The notes under the pieces were generated by a model. That model did not search any database. It was not told where the DNA came from and saw only the letters and a program-made list of their open reading frames with translations. Of a stretch of DNA of 14,847 bases, positions 1-6,393 are shown piece after piece. The translations under genes were made by a program, and so were the position numbers. The stretch is taken from contig JAZUNN010000036.1 of assembly GCA_045604155.1 (NCBI GenBank), forward strand, positions 1 to 14,847, given 5' to 3'. This DNA comes from JAISGQ01 sp045604155 (GTDB taxonomy: Bacteria; Bacillota; Clostridia; Oscillospirales; Acutalibacteraceae). Position 1 is the first letter of the stretch. Every line of letters begins with the position of its first letter.

Positions 1-48
1 CAAGGAGCTTCGCCCCTTGACCCCACCAAAGGAACACCGTTCCTTTGG
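1..48. repeat. Two-hairpin intergenic element (probable dispersed repeat)
   Basis: Two adjacent inverted repeats sit just past the 3' end of uxaB. Bases 26-35 (CCAAAGGAAC) pair perfectly with 39-48 (GTTCCTTTGG) around a 3-base loop. Bases 1-8 pair with 12-19 (one G-T wobble); read on the minus strand this hairpin closes with GCGAAGC, a known very stable mini-hairpin. On the minus strand no T-run follows either stem, so this is not a classical terminator for uxaB, although it could stall polymerase or protect the mRNA 3' end. The form, two G+C-rich hairpins after a stop codon, resembles REP-like elements scattered through clostridial genomes. That it is multi-copy is inference, and the element may extend left of the window. 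Confidence 0.5.
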
Positions 49-59
49 AATCCTGTTTT

Positions 60-1553
60 TTACAGACAACGGGCGTAGGCTGCGACTGCGCCTTCTTCTC
101 TGATAAGTCTGAGGTTTTCGATGGTAGCTTTTTCAAAGCCCTCGATGGCGGTCAGATCCTGACCCCACATCTGCTCATTGGTCATAACAGCGTGGACAAG
201 GTCTTCGATGCTGTCGTTTCTGTGGTCATAATAGAATTCCAGTGCCCAGCGGTCATCGGAGCAGGTGTACTCGTTGCCCTTGGGTCTGCGGCAGACAAGT
301 CCTGCATCGGTAAGAGTCTGAATGTCATTGGAGAAGAATGCAATATATGCCGCAAAGCTCATGGCAAGGCATACGGGGAGCTTGCCGTTGATTTCTATGT
401 AATCTAAGAAGCTGGGCATATTTCTTGCTCTCCACTTGGAGGTTGAGTTGAGTGAAATGCTCATAAGCTCGTGATTTACAAAGGGGTTGTTGAATCTGTC
501 CTGAACAGCAGATGCAAAGGACTCAAGGTCAGCCTTGTCAAGAGGCAGTGTGGGAATTACTTCGTCATAAAGCATCTTGTTCATAAAGCCTCGGACAGAG
601 TCATTTTCCATACATTCACGGACTATATCAAAGCCGCCGAGGTATGCGCCCAGAACAAAGCCTGTGTGTGCTCCGTTGAGAATTCTTACCTTGCGCTTTT
701 TATAGGGAGTTACATCGGGGACAACAGGGCAGTTTACGCCTGCGGCCTTGAAGGGAAGCTTCTCGGAAAGCCACTCGGGACCTTCGATATTCCAGACTCC
801 GAAAACCTCACCTACATCGATAAGGTCATCGCTGTAGCCGTTGATTTCTTCGAGCTTCTTAACTTCCTCAGCATCACGGATTCTGCCGGGAACAATTCTG
901 TCAACAAGAGTAGAACAGAAGGTGCACTTATCCTTGCAGTAGGAAAGGAACTCATCGCCCAGTTCCCACTGAGCAATATACTGCTCAACGCACTTTAAAA
1001 GCTCCTTGCCGTTGTTGTCGATAAGCTCGCAGGAAAGGATAACAAGTCCCCCCTTGCCTGCCTTGTACCGCTCGTAAAGCACCTGAGTCAGCTTGCCGGG
1101 GAATGAAGATGCAGGCTTGTCCTCAAGAGAGCAGGATGGATCATATACTATACCTGCCTCGGTGGTGTTGGAAACAACATACTCAAGGTCATCGGAAACG
1201 GCGAGCTTCATCATTTCCTCAAAGCCTTCCTTATTATAAGGATTAAGACATCTGGAAACGGAAGATATTACTCTTCTGCGGTCGATCTTTTCACCGTTCT
1301 CCATTCCTCTGAGATAGAGGGTATAAAGTCCCTCCTGAGCATTTATCATATCGGTAAGACCGAACTCAATGGGCTGTACAAGGACGCACTTGCCGTTCCA
1401 GCCGACCTTTTCGTTTGCAACGTCAAAATAGTAATCAACAAATGCACGAAGGAAATTGCCCTCACCAAACTGCATTACCTTTTCGGGCGCATCCTTCAGA
1501 ATATATCCGCTGTAACCGGATTTTCCGAGAACCTCATAGTTGAGTTTTTCCAT
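60..1553 (-). CDS. uxaB: Tagaturonate reductase (altronate oxidoreductase)
   Basis: 497 residues, full length for the family. It should catalyse NADH-dependent reduction of D-tagaturonate to D-altronate in the cytoplasm, the second step of galacturonate breakdown. It belongs to the mannitol dehydrogenase/polyol long-chain dehydrogenase family: an N-terminal nucleotide-binding part (QFGEGNFLRAF near residue 28, then NTTEAGI near 129) and a C-terminal part with the family's K-x4-N-x2-H catalytic signature at K288, N293 and H296. The start is supported by AGGAGG at 1562-1567, 8 bases upstream. It lies divergent from an AraC-type regulator and next to kdgA and kdgK, which process the product of the downstream dehydratase. 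The related fructuronate reductase (uxuB) or mannitol dehydrogenase cannot be excluded from sequence alone, but the QFGEGNFLRAF-type N terminus favours uxaB. Confidence 0.9.
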   Translation of the reverse strand: MEKLNYEVLGKSGYSGYILKDAPEKVMQFGEGNFLRAFVDYYFDVANEKVGWNGKCVLVQPIEFGLTDMINAQEGLYTLYLRGMENGEKIDRRRVISSVSRCLNPYNKEGFEEMMKLAVSDDLEYVVSNTTEAGIVYDPSCSLEDKPASSFPGKLTQVLYERYKAGKGGLVILSCELIDNNGKELLKCVEQYIAQWELGDEFLSYCKDKCTFCSTLVDRIVPGRIRDAEEVKKLEEINGYSDDLIDVGEVFGVWNIEGPEWLSEKLPFKAAGVNCPVVPDVTPYKKRKVRILNGAHTGFVLGAYLGGFDIVRECMENDSVRGFMNKMLYDEVIPTLPLDKADLESFASAVQDRFNNPFVNHELMSISLNSTSKWRARNMPSFLDYIEINGKLPVCLAMSFAAYIAFFSNDIQTLTDAGLVCRRPKGNEYTCSDDRWALEFYYDHRNDSIEDLVHAVMTNEQMWGQDLTAIEGFEKATIENLRLIREEGAVAAYARCL

Positions 1554-1585
1554 TGTTTTTACCTCCTGAACGGATTTGTTCTTAT

Positions 1586-1606
1586 CCGAAATATTGCAAT
1601 ATTCGG
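1586..1606. promoter_or_regulatory. Near-perfect palindrome in the uxaB leader, candidate operator
   Basis: The core ATATTGCAATAT (1591-1602) is a perfect 12-base palindrome. It is framed by CCGA (1586-1589) and TCGG (1603-1606), which are also complementary but offset by one extra A. It lies just downstream of the expected uxaB transcription start (about 1615), a usual repressor site. The same 8-mer ATTGCAAT occurs again at 1672-1679, between the uxaB and araC promoters. Which regulator binds is not visible; the adjacent AraC-type protein is the obvious candidate. Confidence 0.45.
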
Positions 1607-1621
1607 GGATCTTACCTACAT

Positions 1622-1650
1622 ATTATATATGCAAAGTTTTTTCTTAAAAA
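1622..1650 (-). promoter_or_regulatory. Probable uxaB promoter with weak -35
   Basis: On the minus strand a perfect TATAAT lies at 1622-1627. Seventeen bases upstream is only TTTTTA (1645-1650), a poor -35. A good -10 with a poor -35 is typical of activator-dependent promoters and fits control by the divergent AraC-type protein. The start of transcription would be about 1615, giving a leader of about 60 bases. Confidence 0.4.
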
Positions 1651-1671
1651 TAGCATTGTTTGCGATAATAC

Positions 1672-1679
1672 ATTGCAAT
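1672..1679. promoter_or_regulatory. Second ATTGCAAT site, candidate regulator half-site
   Basis: This is an exact copy of the core of the palindrome at 1591-1602, located 79 bases away. It lies upstream of the uxaB promoter and 18 bases upstream of the araC -35. The placement would suit an activator of uxaB that also controls its own gene. Function is inferred from position and repetition only. Confidence 0.3.
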
Positions 1680-1696
1680 TCTTGCGGATGTTTTTG

Positions 1697-1725
1697 TTGA
1701 CATGACACAGTTTATGTTATAGGAT
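1697..1725 (+). promoter_or_regulatory. Promoter of araC-type regulator and kdgA-kdgK
   Basis: A perfect TTGACA (1697-1702), a 17-base spacer and TAGGAT (1720-1725, 4 of 6 matches). Transcription would begin near 1731, just at the GGAGG ribosome site (1732-1736). The leader would therefore be only about 15 bases if translation starts at 1746. Confidence 0.6.
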
Positions 1726-1745
1726 ATAACCGGAGGATGATGCAA

Positions 1746-2630
1746 ATGGGCGGTAAGATACAATCTTTCGATCCCCGTCAGGTCATGTACCGCTCGGATT
1801 ATGAAATATCTCACAAGCGTGATACATACTTAAAGGATGTCGAGCTTCATCATCACGATTTCTATGAGGTTTACTTTCTGGTGTCAGGTGACGTAACCTA
1901 TGCAATAGAAGGACGCACCTACAGGGTCATGCCGGGCGATATGATGATTATCAGCCCCCGTGAGCTCCATCAGTTATATATCCAGCCTGATATGGCACCC
2001 TATGAGAGATATGTTCTCTGGATTGACCCCAATCTTCTTGATGAGCTTTCAAACGGAAGCACAAATCTTGCAAAATGCTTCAATATCGGAAACCCCGATT
2101 ATACAAATCTTCTTCATCTCAATTCGGGACAGCGCAGTGCCGTGCGCTCTCTTATGGAGGAGATTCTCACTGAAACGGAAAATTCCGGCTTTGGCGCTGA
2201 CCTTATGCAAAGCTCCATGCTCACCCATCTTATGGTGCTGGTCAACCGCATTGCAGAGCAGGGATCCGCACACCGTGACAATATCACCTATTCGAGCCGT
2301 GTTGTGACAGATGTCATAAACTATGTCAATCTTCACTACGGCGAGCCTCTTTCCCTTGACAGTCTTGCGGAAAGATTCTTTGTGAGCAAGTATCACCTCA
2401 GCCACGAATTCAACCGCCACATCGGCACAAGCGTATACAGATATATTCAGAAAAAACGTCTGCAGATTGCCCGCCAGCTTCTCGCTCAGGGTCAGAAGCC
2501 AAACAAGGTAAGCTCAGAATGCGGATTCGGAGATTATACGGGCTTTTACCGTGCTTTCAGGGCGGAATATAATATCTCCCCGAGAGAATATGCTGTTTCT
2601 GTCGGTTATTCATCGCCCGGCGATGAATGA
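1746..2630 (+). CDS. AraC-family transcriptional regulator of hexuronate locus
   Basis: 294 residues from the start chosen here. The N-terminal half is a cupin-type ligand-sensing domain: a histidine cluster HHH at about 35-37, then VMPGDMMIISP near 61-71. The C-terminal ~100 residues form an AraC/XylS double helix-turn-helix (SLDSLAERFFVSKYHLSHEF, then VSSECGFGDYTGFYRAF and a final SPREYA). The reading frame opens at 1737 (ATGATGCAAATG), but the first two ATGs touch or crowd the GGAGG at 1732-1736. The ATG at 1746, with a 9-base spacing, is the best start. It is divergent from uxaB and 46 bases upstream of kdgA on the same strand with no terminator between. A role as sugar-acid-responsive activator of both transcripts is inferred from position. 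Confidence 0.88.
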   Translation: MGGKIQSFDPRQVMYRSDYEISHKRDTYLKDVELHHHDFYEVYFLVSGDVTYAIEGRTYRVMPGDMMIISPRELHQLYIQPDMAPYERYVLWIDPNLLDELSNGSTNLAKCFNIGNPDYTNLLHLNSGQRSAVRSLMEEILTETENSGFGADLMQSSMLTHLMVLVNRIAEQGSAHRDNITYSSRVVTDVINYVNLHYGEPLSLDSLAERFFVSKYHLSHEFNRHIGTSVYRYIQKKRLQIARQLLAQGQKPNKVSSECGFGDYTGFYRAFRAEYNISPREYAVSVGYSSPGDE

Positions 2631-2676
2631 TATATAAGTAATCAAGGGCTTTATGCCTACAGGAGGAATAATAAGC

Positions 2677-3318
2677 ATGAACGAATTACAGAAGAAAGTC
2701 AGTGAGATTGGTATTGTTCCCGTTATCAAGCTGACAAATCCCCAGCGAGATGCAGCTCCCCTTGCAAAGGCTCTCATCGAGGGCGGTGTCCCCGTTGCAG
2801 AGGTCACCTTCCGTGCAGCAGGCGCTGCTGATGCTATCCGCATCATGAAGGAAACCTATCCCGAAATGATGGTCGGTGCAGGCACTGTCATGACTACTGC
2901 TCAGGTGGACGAGGCTGTCAATGCAGGCGCAAGCTTCATCGTCACCCCCGGTCTTGACATTGAAATCGTAAAGTACTGCCAGGAAAAGAATGTTACCATC
3001 TTCCCCGGCTGCACCACACCTACAGATTATCATGCAGCATTCAAGCTCGGTCTTGAAGTGCTCAAGTTCTTCCCCGCTGAGCAGTCCGGCGGTCTTGACA
3101 AGATCAAGGCTATGGCAGCTCCCTTCCCCATGTTCAAGGTAATGCCCACCGGCGGCGTGGGTCTTAAGAATCTGGCAACCTACGCAGCCTGCCCTGTTAT
3201 CGCAGCCTGCGGCGGAAGTTATATGGTCACTGCCGACCTCATCGAGAACGGCAAGTGGGATGAGATCACCGATCTCTGCAAAAAGAGTGTTGAAATTATC
3301 AAGGAGGCAAGAGCATAA
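2677..3318 (+). CDS. kdgA: KDPG/KHG aldolase (2-dehydro-3-deoxy-phosphogluconate aldolase)
   Basis: 213 residues, normal for class I KDPG aldolases (Eda family). It splits 2-keto-3-deoxy-6-phosphogluconate into pyruvate and glyceraldehyde-3-phosphate. Visible signatures: GIVPVIKL at 12-19, the active-site region AEVTFR with E42, VGAGTV at 66-71, FPGCTTPTDY at 109-118, the Schiff-base lysine K130 in LKFFPA, and the phosphate-binding PTGGV at 157-161. The frame is open from an ATG at 2653, but AGGAGG at 2661-2666 lies downstream of that codon and points to ATG 2677. Its stop codon overlaps the kdgK start by one base. It also carries the KHG aldolase family signature, so 4-hydroxy-2-oxoglutarate cleavage is possible. 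Confidence 0.95.
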   Translation: MNELQKKVSEIGIVPVIKLTNPQRDAAPLAKALIEGGVPVAEVTFRAAGAADAIRIMKETYPEMMVGAGTVMTTAQVDEAVNAGASFIVTPGLDIEIVKYCQEKNVTIFPGCTTPTDYHAAFKLGLEVLKFFPAEQSGGLDKIKAMAAPFPMFKVMPTGGVGLKNLATYAACPVIAACGGSYMVTADLIENGKWDEITDLCKKSVEIIKEARA

Positions 3319-4346
3319 TGGGAAAAGTTGTTACATTTGGTGAACTGATGCTGCGTCTGCAGCCCTACGATTATCTTCGCTTTGTTCAGGCAGACAGTTT
3401 TGAGGCTACTTTCGGCGGCGGCGAGGCAAACGTTGCTGTTTCTCTGGCAAACTACGGTCTTGACGTAGACTTCGTCACAAAGCTCCCCGAGCACGCTATC
3501 GGTCAGATGGCTGTCAATTCTCTCCGCAAGTACGGTGTAGGCACCGGCAAGATCGTCCGTGGCGGCGACAGAGTCGGTATCTACTACCTCGAAAAGGGCG
3601 CTTCTCAGAGAGGCAGCGTCTGCATCTATGACCGTGCACACTCCGCTATCGCTGAGGCTGCAAGAAGTGACTTTGACTGGGATGCTATTTTTGAAGGCGT
3701 TGACTGGTTCCACTTCACCGGTATCACTCCGGCTCTCTGCCCCAATATGGTTGCTATCTGCGAGGATGCATGCAAGGCTGCAAAGGCAAAGGGCGTAAAG
3801 ATTTCCTGCGACCTCAACTACAGAGGCAAGCTCTGGACCCGTGCTGAGGCAAGAGAAGCTATGACCAAGCTCTGCCAGTATGTTGACGTCTGCATCTCCA
3901 ACGAAGAGGATGCTAAGGACGTATTCGGCATCGAGGCTGAAAACACCGACATCAACTCCGGTAAGCTTGACTTTGAGGGCTACAAGAGTGTTGCCCGTCA
4001 GCTTGCTGACAAGTTCGGTTTCGAGAAGGTTGCTATCACCCTCCGTGAGAGCATCTCCGCTTTCGACAACAACTGGAGCGCAATGCTCTTTGATGTTGCT
4101 TCCGATGAATACTGCTTCTCCAAGAAGTATAAGCTCCATATCATTGACCGTGTAGGCGGCGGCGACAGCTTCGGCGGCGGTCTTATCTACAGCCTCCTCT
4201 CCGGCAAGTCCACTCAGGATGCTGTTGAGTATGCAGTTGCAGCATCTGCTCTCAAGCACTCCATCGAAGGCGACTACAACTTCGTGACTGTTTCCGAGGT
4301 TGAGAAGCTTGCAGGCGGTAATGCTTCCGGTCGTGTTCAGAGATAA
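3318..4346 (+). CDS. kdgK: 2-dehydro-3-deoxygluconokinase (PfkB family)
   Basis: 342 residues, usual for PfkB-family sugar kinases. It should phosphorylate 2-keto-3-deoxygluconate with ATP to KDPG, the substrate of the preceding aldolase. Signatures: GGGEANVAVSLA at 33-44 (family signature 1, substrate side), CDLNYRGKLW at 164-173, and DRVGGGDSFGGG at 277-288 with the catalytic aspartate D283 and the anion hole. The start ATG shares its A with the TAA of kdgA (TAATG). The ribosome site AAGGAGG (3301-3307) is inside kdgA, so the two are translationally coupled. Specificity is inferred from context; PfkB kinases for fructose or ribose look similar, but linkage to kdgA and uxaB makes KDG by far the likeliest. 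Confidence 0.9.
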   Translation: MGKVVTFGELMLRLQPYDYLRFVQADSFEATFGGGEANVAVSLANYGLDVDFVTKLPEHAIGQMAVNSLRKYGVGTGKIVRGGDRVGIYYLEKGASQRGSVCIYDRAHSAIAEAARSDFDWDAIFEGVDWFHFTGITPALCPNMVAICEDACKAAKAKGVKISCDLNYRGKLWTRAEAREAMTKLCQYVDVCISNEEDAKDVFGIEAENTDINSGKLDFEGYKSVARQLADKFGFEKVAITLRESISAFDNNWSAMLFDVASDEYCFSKKYKLHIIDRVGGGDSFGGGLIYSLLSGKSTQDAVEYAVAASALKHSIEGDYNFVTVSEVEKLAGGNASGRVQR

Positions 4347-4363
4347 ATTCAAAATATAAAATC

Positions 4364-4397
4364 AAAAGCCCTGTGATGAAACCATCACAGGGCTTTT
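4364..4397. terminator. Intrinsic terminator shared by kdgK and the XRE gene
   Basis: A perfect 15-bp stem (4364-4378 with 4383-4397) around AAAC. The stem starts with AAAA and ends with TTTT, so each strand sees G+C-rich pairing followed by T residues. It lies between convergent genes and can serve both. Confidence 0.8.
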
Positions 4398-4439
4398 CAA
4401 TATGTTCATCCCAATATACTCTTATACAGTTAAAGTATT

Positions 4440-4679
4440 TTATTCGTCGTCCTCTATCTGCACCTGAATTCCTTTATCTCTTGAAAATTCAAGGATATCT
4501 CCCGGCTGACAATCGAGAACATCACATATTGCCTCCAGTGTGGAGAAGCGAATGGCGGAAACCTTGCCTGTCTTGAGCTTTGAAAGGTTTACGTTTGCAA
4601 CACCAACCTTTTCAGCCAGCTCCTTAAGGGAAATCTTTCTGTCCGCCATAACACGGTCAAGTCTTAAAATAATAGGCAT
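4440..4679 (-). CDS. XRE-family helix-turn-helix regulator (YozG-like)
   Basis: 79 residues, almost entirely one Cro/cI-type DNA-binding domain: ISLKELAEKVGVANVNLSKL at about 16-35 covers the helix-turn-helix, followed by the conserved helix LEAICDVLDCQPGDIL. No sensor domain is present; the tail is acidic (ending EDDE). The start is supported by GAGGTG at 4685-4690. It begins 12 bases after the stop of the DUF2975 membrane gene, so the two are one operon. Small XRE proteins next to DUF2975 proteins are a recurring Firmicute pair, in which the membrane protein is thought to influence the regulator; that role is inference. Confidence 0.88.
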   Translation of the reverse strand: MPIILRLDRVMADRKISLKELAEKVGVANVNLSKLKTGKVSAIRFSTLEAICDVLDCQPGDILEFSRDKGIQVQIEDDE

Positions 4680-4691
4680 TTTATCACCTCA

Positions 4692-5288
4692 TCAAAGGGT
4701 CTCATCAGACTGCTGCTGAAGCTCTGCGCCGTACTTGAATACTCCGGAAAGCATGAACAGCACGATGGCCACAAAAACAAAGGAGCCGTCGAATTCGAAA
4801 TCAAATTCCAATGCGGTAATATTATTATTTATAAAAATCTTTTCAAAATCATAGCAGTAAACCATTGCGATTTCTACAGCAAAATTGATAATCTGCATTA
4901 TGACGCCGAAAACTATGGTCAGTATGCCAAGCTTTCTGATGTTGCGGTATACGGCTTCATCAAAGGGGTTCTGCTCTGCTACGGGCTTAAGAGCCTTTCT
5001 TACAATCTTCGTCATATATGCGCCTGCAAACATTACAGCTGCTGCAATACCAAGTATTGCAATGCTGTGCCACTTTATTGCAGCGGCATCAAGGTTCATA
5101 TCAGGGGCAAGGGTGAAGCTTACATTGCCGATAATAAGATCTGTGCTTGCTTCAGTGAATGCTTTTTCTTCTGCAAAAGCAACCACCACTGTAACTATTG
5201 CAAGAAGGGTGCCGCATGCAATGGACAATATCATTGCGATTTTTGCAAAAACACTAAGAACTTTTGCTGTTGTACTCATTTTTTTCAT
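4692..5288 (-). CDS. DUF2975 family membrane protein
   Basis: 198 residues with four predicted membrane segments: about 10-38, 72-95, 118-145 and 168-188. The loop after the second segment has the motif typical of DUF2975, an amphipathic stretch with KPVAEQNPFDEAVYRNIRKL. The biochemical function of the family is unknown. It is the first gene of a two-gene operon with the XRE regulator and has its own strong promoter. GGAGG at 5300-5304 is 11 bases from the ATG, a rather long spacing; no closer start fits better. Confidence 0.82.
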   Translation of the reverse strand: MKKMSTTAKVLSVFAKIAMILSIACGTLLAIVTVVVAFAEEKAFTEASTDLIIGNVSFTLAPDMNLDAAAIKWHSIAILGIAAAVMFAGAYMTKIVRKALKPVAEQNPFDEAVYRNIRKLGILTIVFGVIMQIINFAVEIAMVYCYDFEKIFINNNITALEFDFEFDGSFVFVAIVLFMLSGVFKYGAELQQQSDETL

Positions 5289-5379
5289 AATAGTTTAATC
5301 CTCCGTATATTTAGTCAGAACAAAGAGAACCTTCCGCCTGTGCACGGGGCGTTTTTTCTTTCTCTCTGTTTCTGGCATC

Positions 5380-5408
5380 AGTATACACGGGGGATTTATG
5401 TTTGTCAA
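5380..5408 (-). promoter_or_regulatory. Strong sigma-A promoter of the DUF2975-XRE operon
   Basis: On the minus strand: TTGACA (5403-5408), a 17-base spacer, and TATACT (5380-5385). This is 11 of 12 consensus positions, one of the best promoters in the window. Transcription would start near 5373, leaving a leader of about 85 bases before the DUF2975 start. No recognised riboswitch is seen in that leader. Confidence 0.8.
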
Positions 5409-5449
5409 GTATTAATTTACGAAAAACGTTAATTTTTTTATAAATTATA

Positions 5450-6292
5450 TCAATCACGGTTTTGCAGCTGCCAGAATGCCACTGCACTGGCTGCCGCAAC
5501 ATTAAGGGAATCGACCTGATGGGACATGGGAATTTTTACGGTGTAATCACAGTCTGCGATGGTGCAGTCGGCAAGTCCGTCTCCCTCTGTGCCGAGGATA
5601 ATTGCAAGCTTTTCCTCTGCCATAAGGTGTGGATCATCTATATTTACCGTATCCTCCTTAAGAGCCATTGCTGCCGTGGCAAAACCCATTTCCTTTATTT
5701 TTGCCATGCCTTCGGTTGGCCATTCCGCCATTTTTTCACCGAGATATGTCCAGGGTATCTGGAAAACCGTGCCCATGCTGACTCTTGCCGAGCGGCGGTA
5801 AAGAGGGTCGGTGCAGCCCGGGGTAAGCAGGACGGCATCTATATTGAAGGCTGCTGCGGAGCGGAATATTGCACCGAGATTTGTTGGATTCATTATATTC
5901 TCAAGCACCGCTATCCTTCTTGCACCTGCGCATATTTCCTCTGTGCTTTTCAGCGCCGGGCGCCGCATGGCACACAGCACTCCTCTTGTAAGCTTGAAGC
6001 CCGTAAGCTGGGTAAGAATATCAAATTCCGAGGTGTACACAGGGATATCACCACACCTTGCGATGACATCCTTCGCTTCGCCTTTTATATGCTTCCGCTC
6101 GAGAAGCAGGGAAACAGGCTCACAGCCTGCGTCCAACGCTCTTTCTATGACTTTCGGGCTTTCTGCAATGAACATTGCGCTCTGAGGATGCTCACGGTTT
6201 AAAAGCTGAGCCTCGGTAAGACGTGCGTACACGTCAAGCTCAGGAGCCATGAAGTCGGTTATTTCTATTACATTGGGCATAAATTCACTCAT
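5450..6292 (-). CDS. TrmH/SpoU-family RNA 2'-O-methyltransferase
   Basis: 280 residues from the start chosen. An N-terminal substrate-binding region (about 1-115) precedes a SPOUT catalytic domain with all three SpoU motifs: ENIMNPTNLGAIFRSAAAF near 131-149 (motif 1, N135 and R144), LGTEGDGL at 233-240 (motif 2), and IPMSHQVDSLNVAAASAVA at 254-272 (motif 3). It should transfer a methyl group from S-adenosylmethionine to a ribose of rRNA or tRNA; the target cannot be named from sequence. The frame is open to 6346, but that ATG lies inside the promoter. GGAG at 6302-6305 with 9 bases to ATG 6292 fits. A single-gene transcription unit, unrelated in function to its neighbours. Confidence 0.9.
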   Translation of the reverse strand: MSEFMPNVIEITDFMAPELDVYARLTEAQLLNREHPQSAMFIAESPKVIERALDAGCEPVSLLLERKHIKGEAKDVIARCGDIPVYTSEFDILTQLTGFKLTRGVLCAMRRPALKSTEEICAGARRIAVLENIMNPTNLGAIFRSAAAFNIDAVLLTPGCTDPLYRRSARVSMGTVFQIPWTYLGEKMAEWPTEGMAKIKEMGFATAAMALKEDTVNIDDPHLMAEEKLAIILGTEGDGLADCTIADCDYTVKIPMSHQVDSLNVAAASAVAFWQLQNRD

Positions 6293-6317
6293 ATTATTCA
6301 TCTCCGTTATCCTAATT

Positions 6318-6346
6318 ACTATAGCAGAATCCTTTGATAAGGGCAA
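6318..6346 (-). promoter_or_regulatory. Promoter of the SpoU methyltransferase gene
   Basis: On the minus strand: TTGCCC (6341-6346), 17-base spacer, TATAGT (6318-6323). Transcription would start near 6311. It decides the translation start downstream, because the upstream ATG at 6346 overlaps the -35. Confidence 0.6.
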
Positions 6347-6363
6347 TGTGTTTTTTAATAAGA

Positions 6364-6390
6364 TATCCCCGCAGCAATGCTGCGGGGATA
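6364..6390 (-). terminator. Hairpin terminator after the WYL regulator
   Basis: A perfect 12-bp stem (6364-6375 with 6379-6390), loop AAT, G+C-rich core, 3 bases after the WYL stop codon. The downstream minus-strand tract is only moderately T-rich (TCTTATT), so efficiency may be partial. Confidence 0.6.
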
Positions 6391-6393
6391 ATT

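Noticed and set aside
1554..1620. Riboswitch in the uxaB leader
   Set aside because: The leader is only about 60 bases and holds short palindromes; no known riboswitch core was recognised.
3219..4352. Long open frame on the minus strand, 377 codons, longer than kdgK itself
   Set aside because: It lies entirely antisense to kdgA/kdgK, has no ribosome site and no recognisable domain. The opposite frame has clear PfkB motifs. It is a by-product of codon bias.
5450..6346. Longer form of the SpoU methyltransferase starting at 6346
   Set aside because: That ATG overlaps the -35 of the apparent promoter and has no ribosome site; ATG 6292 has GGAG at the right distance.
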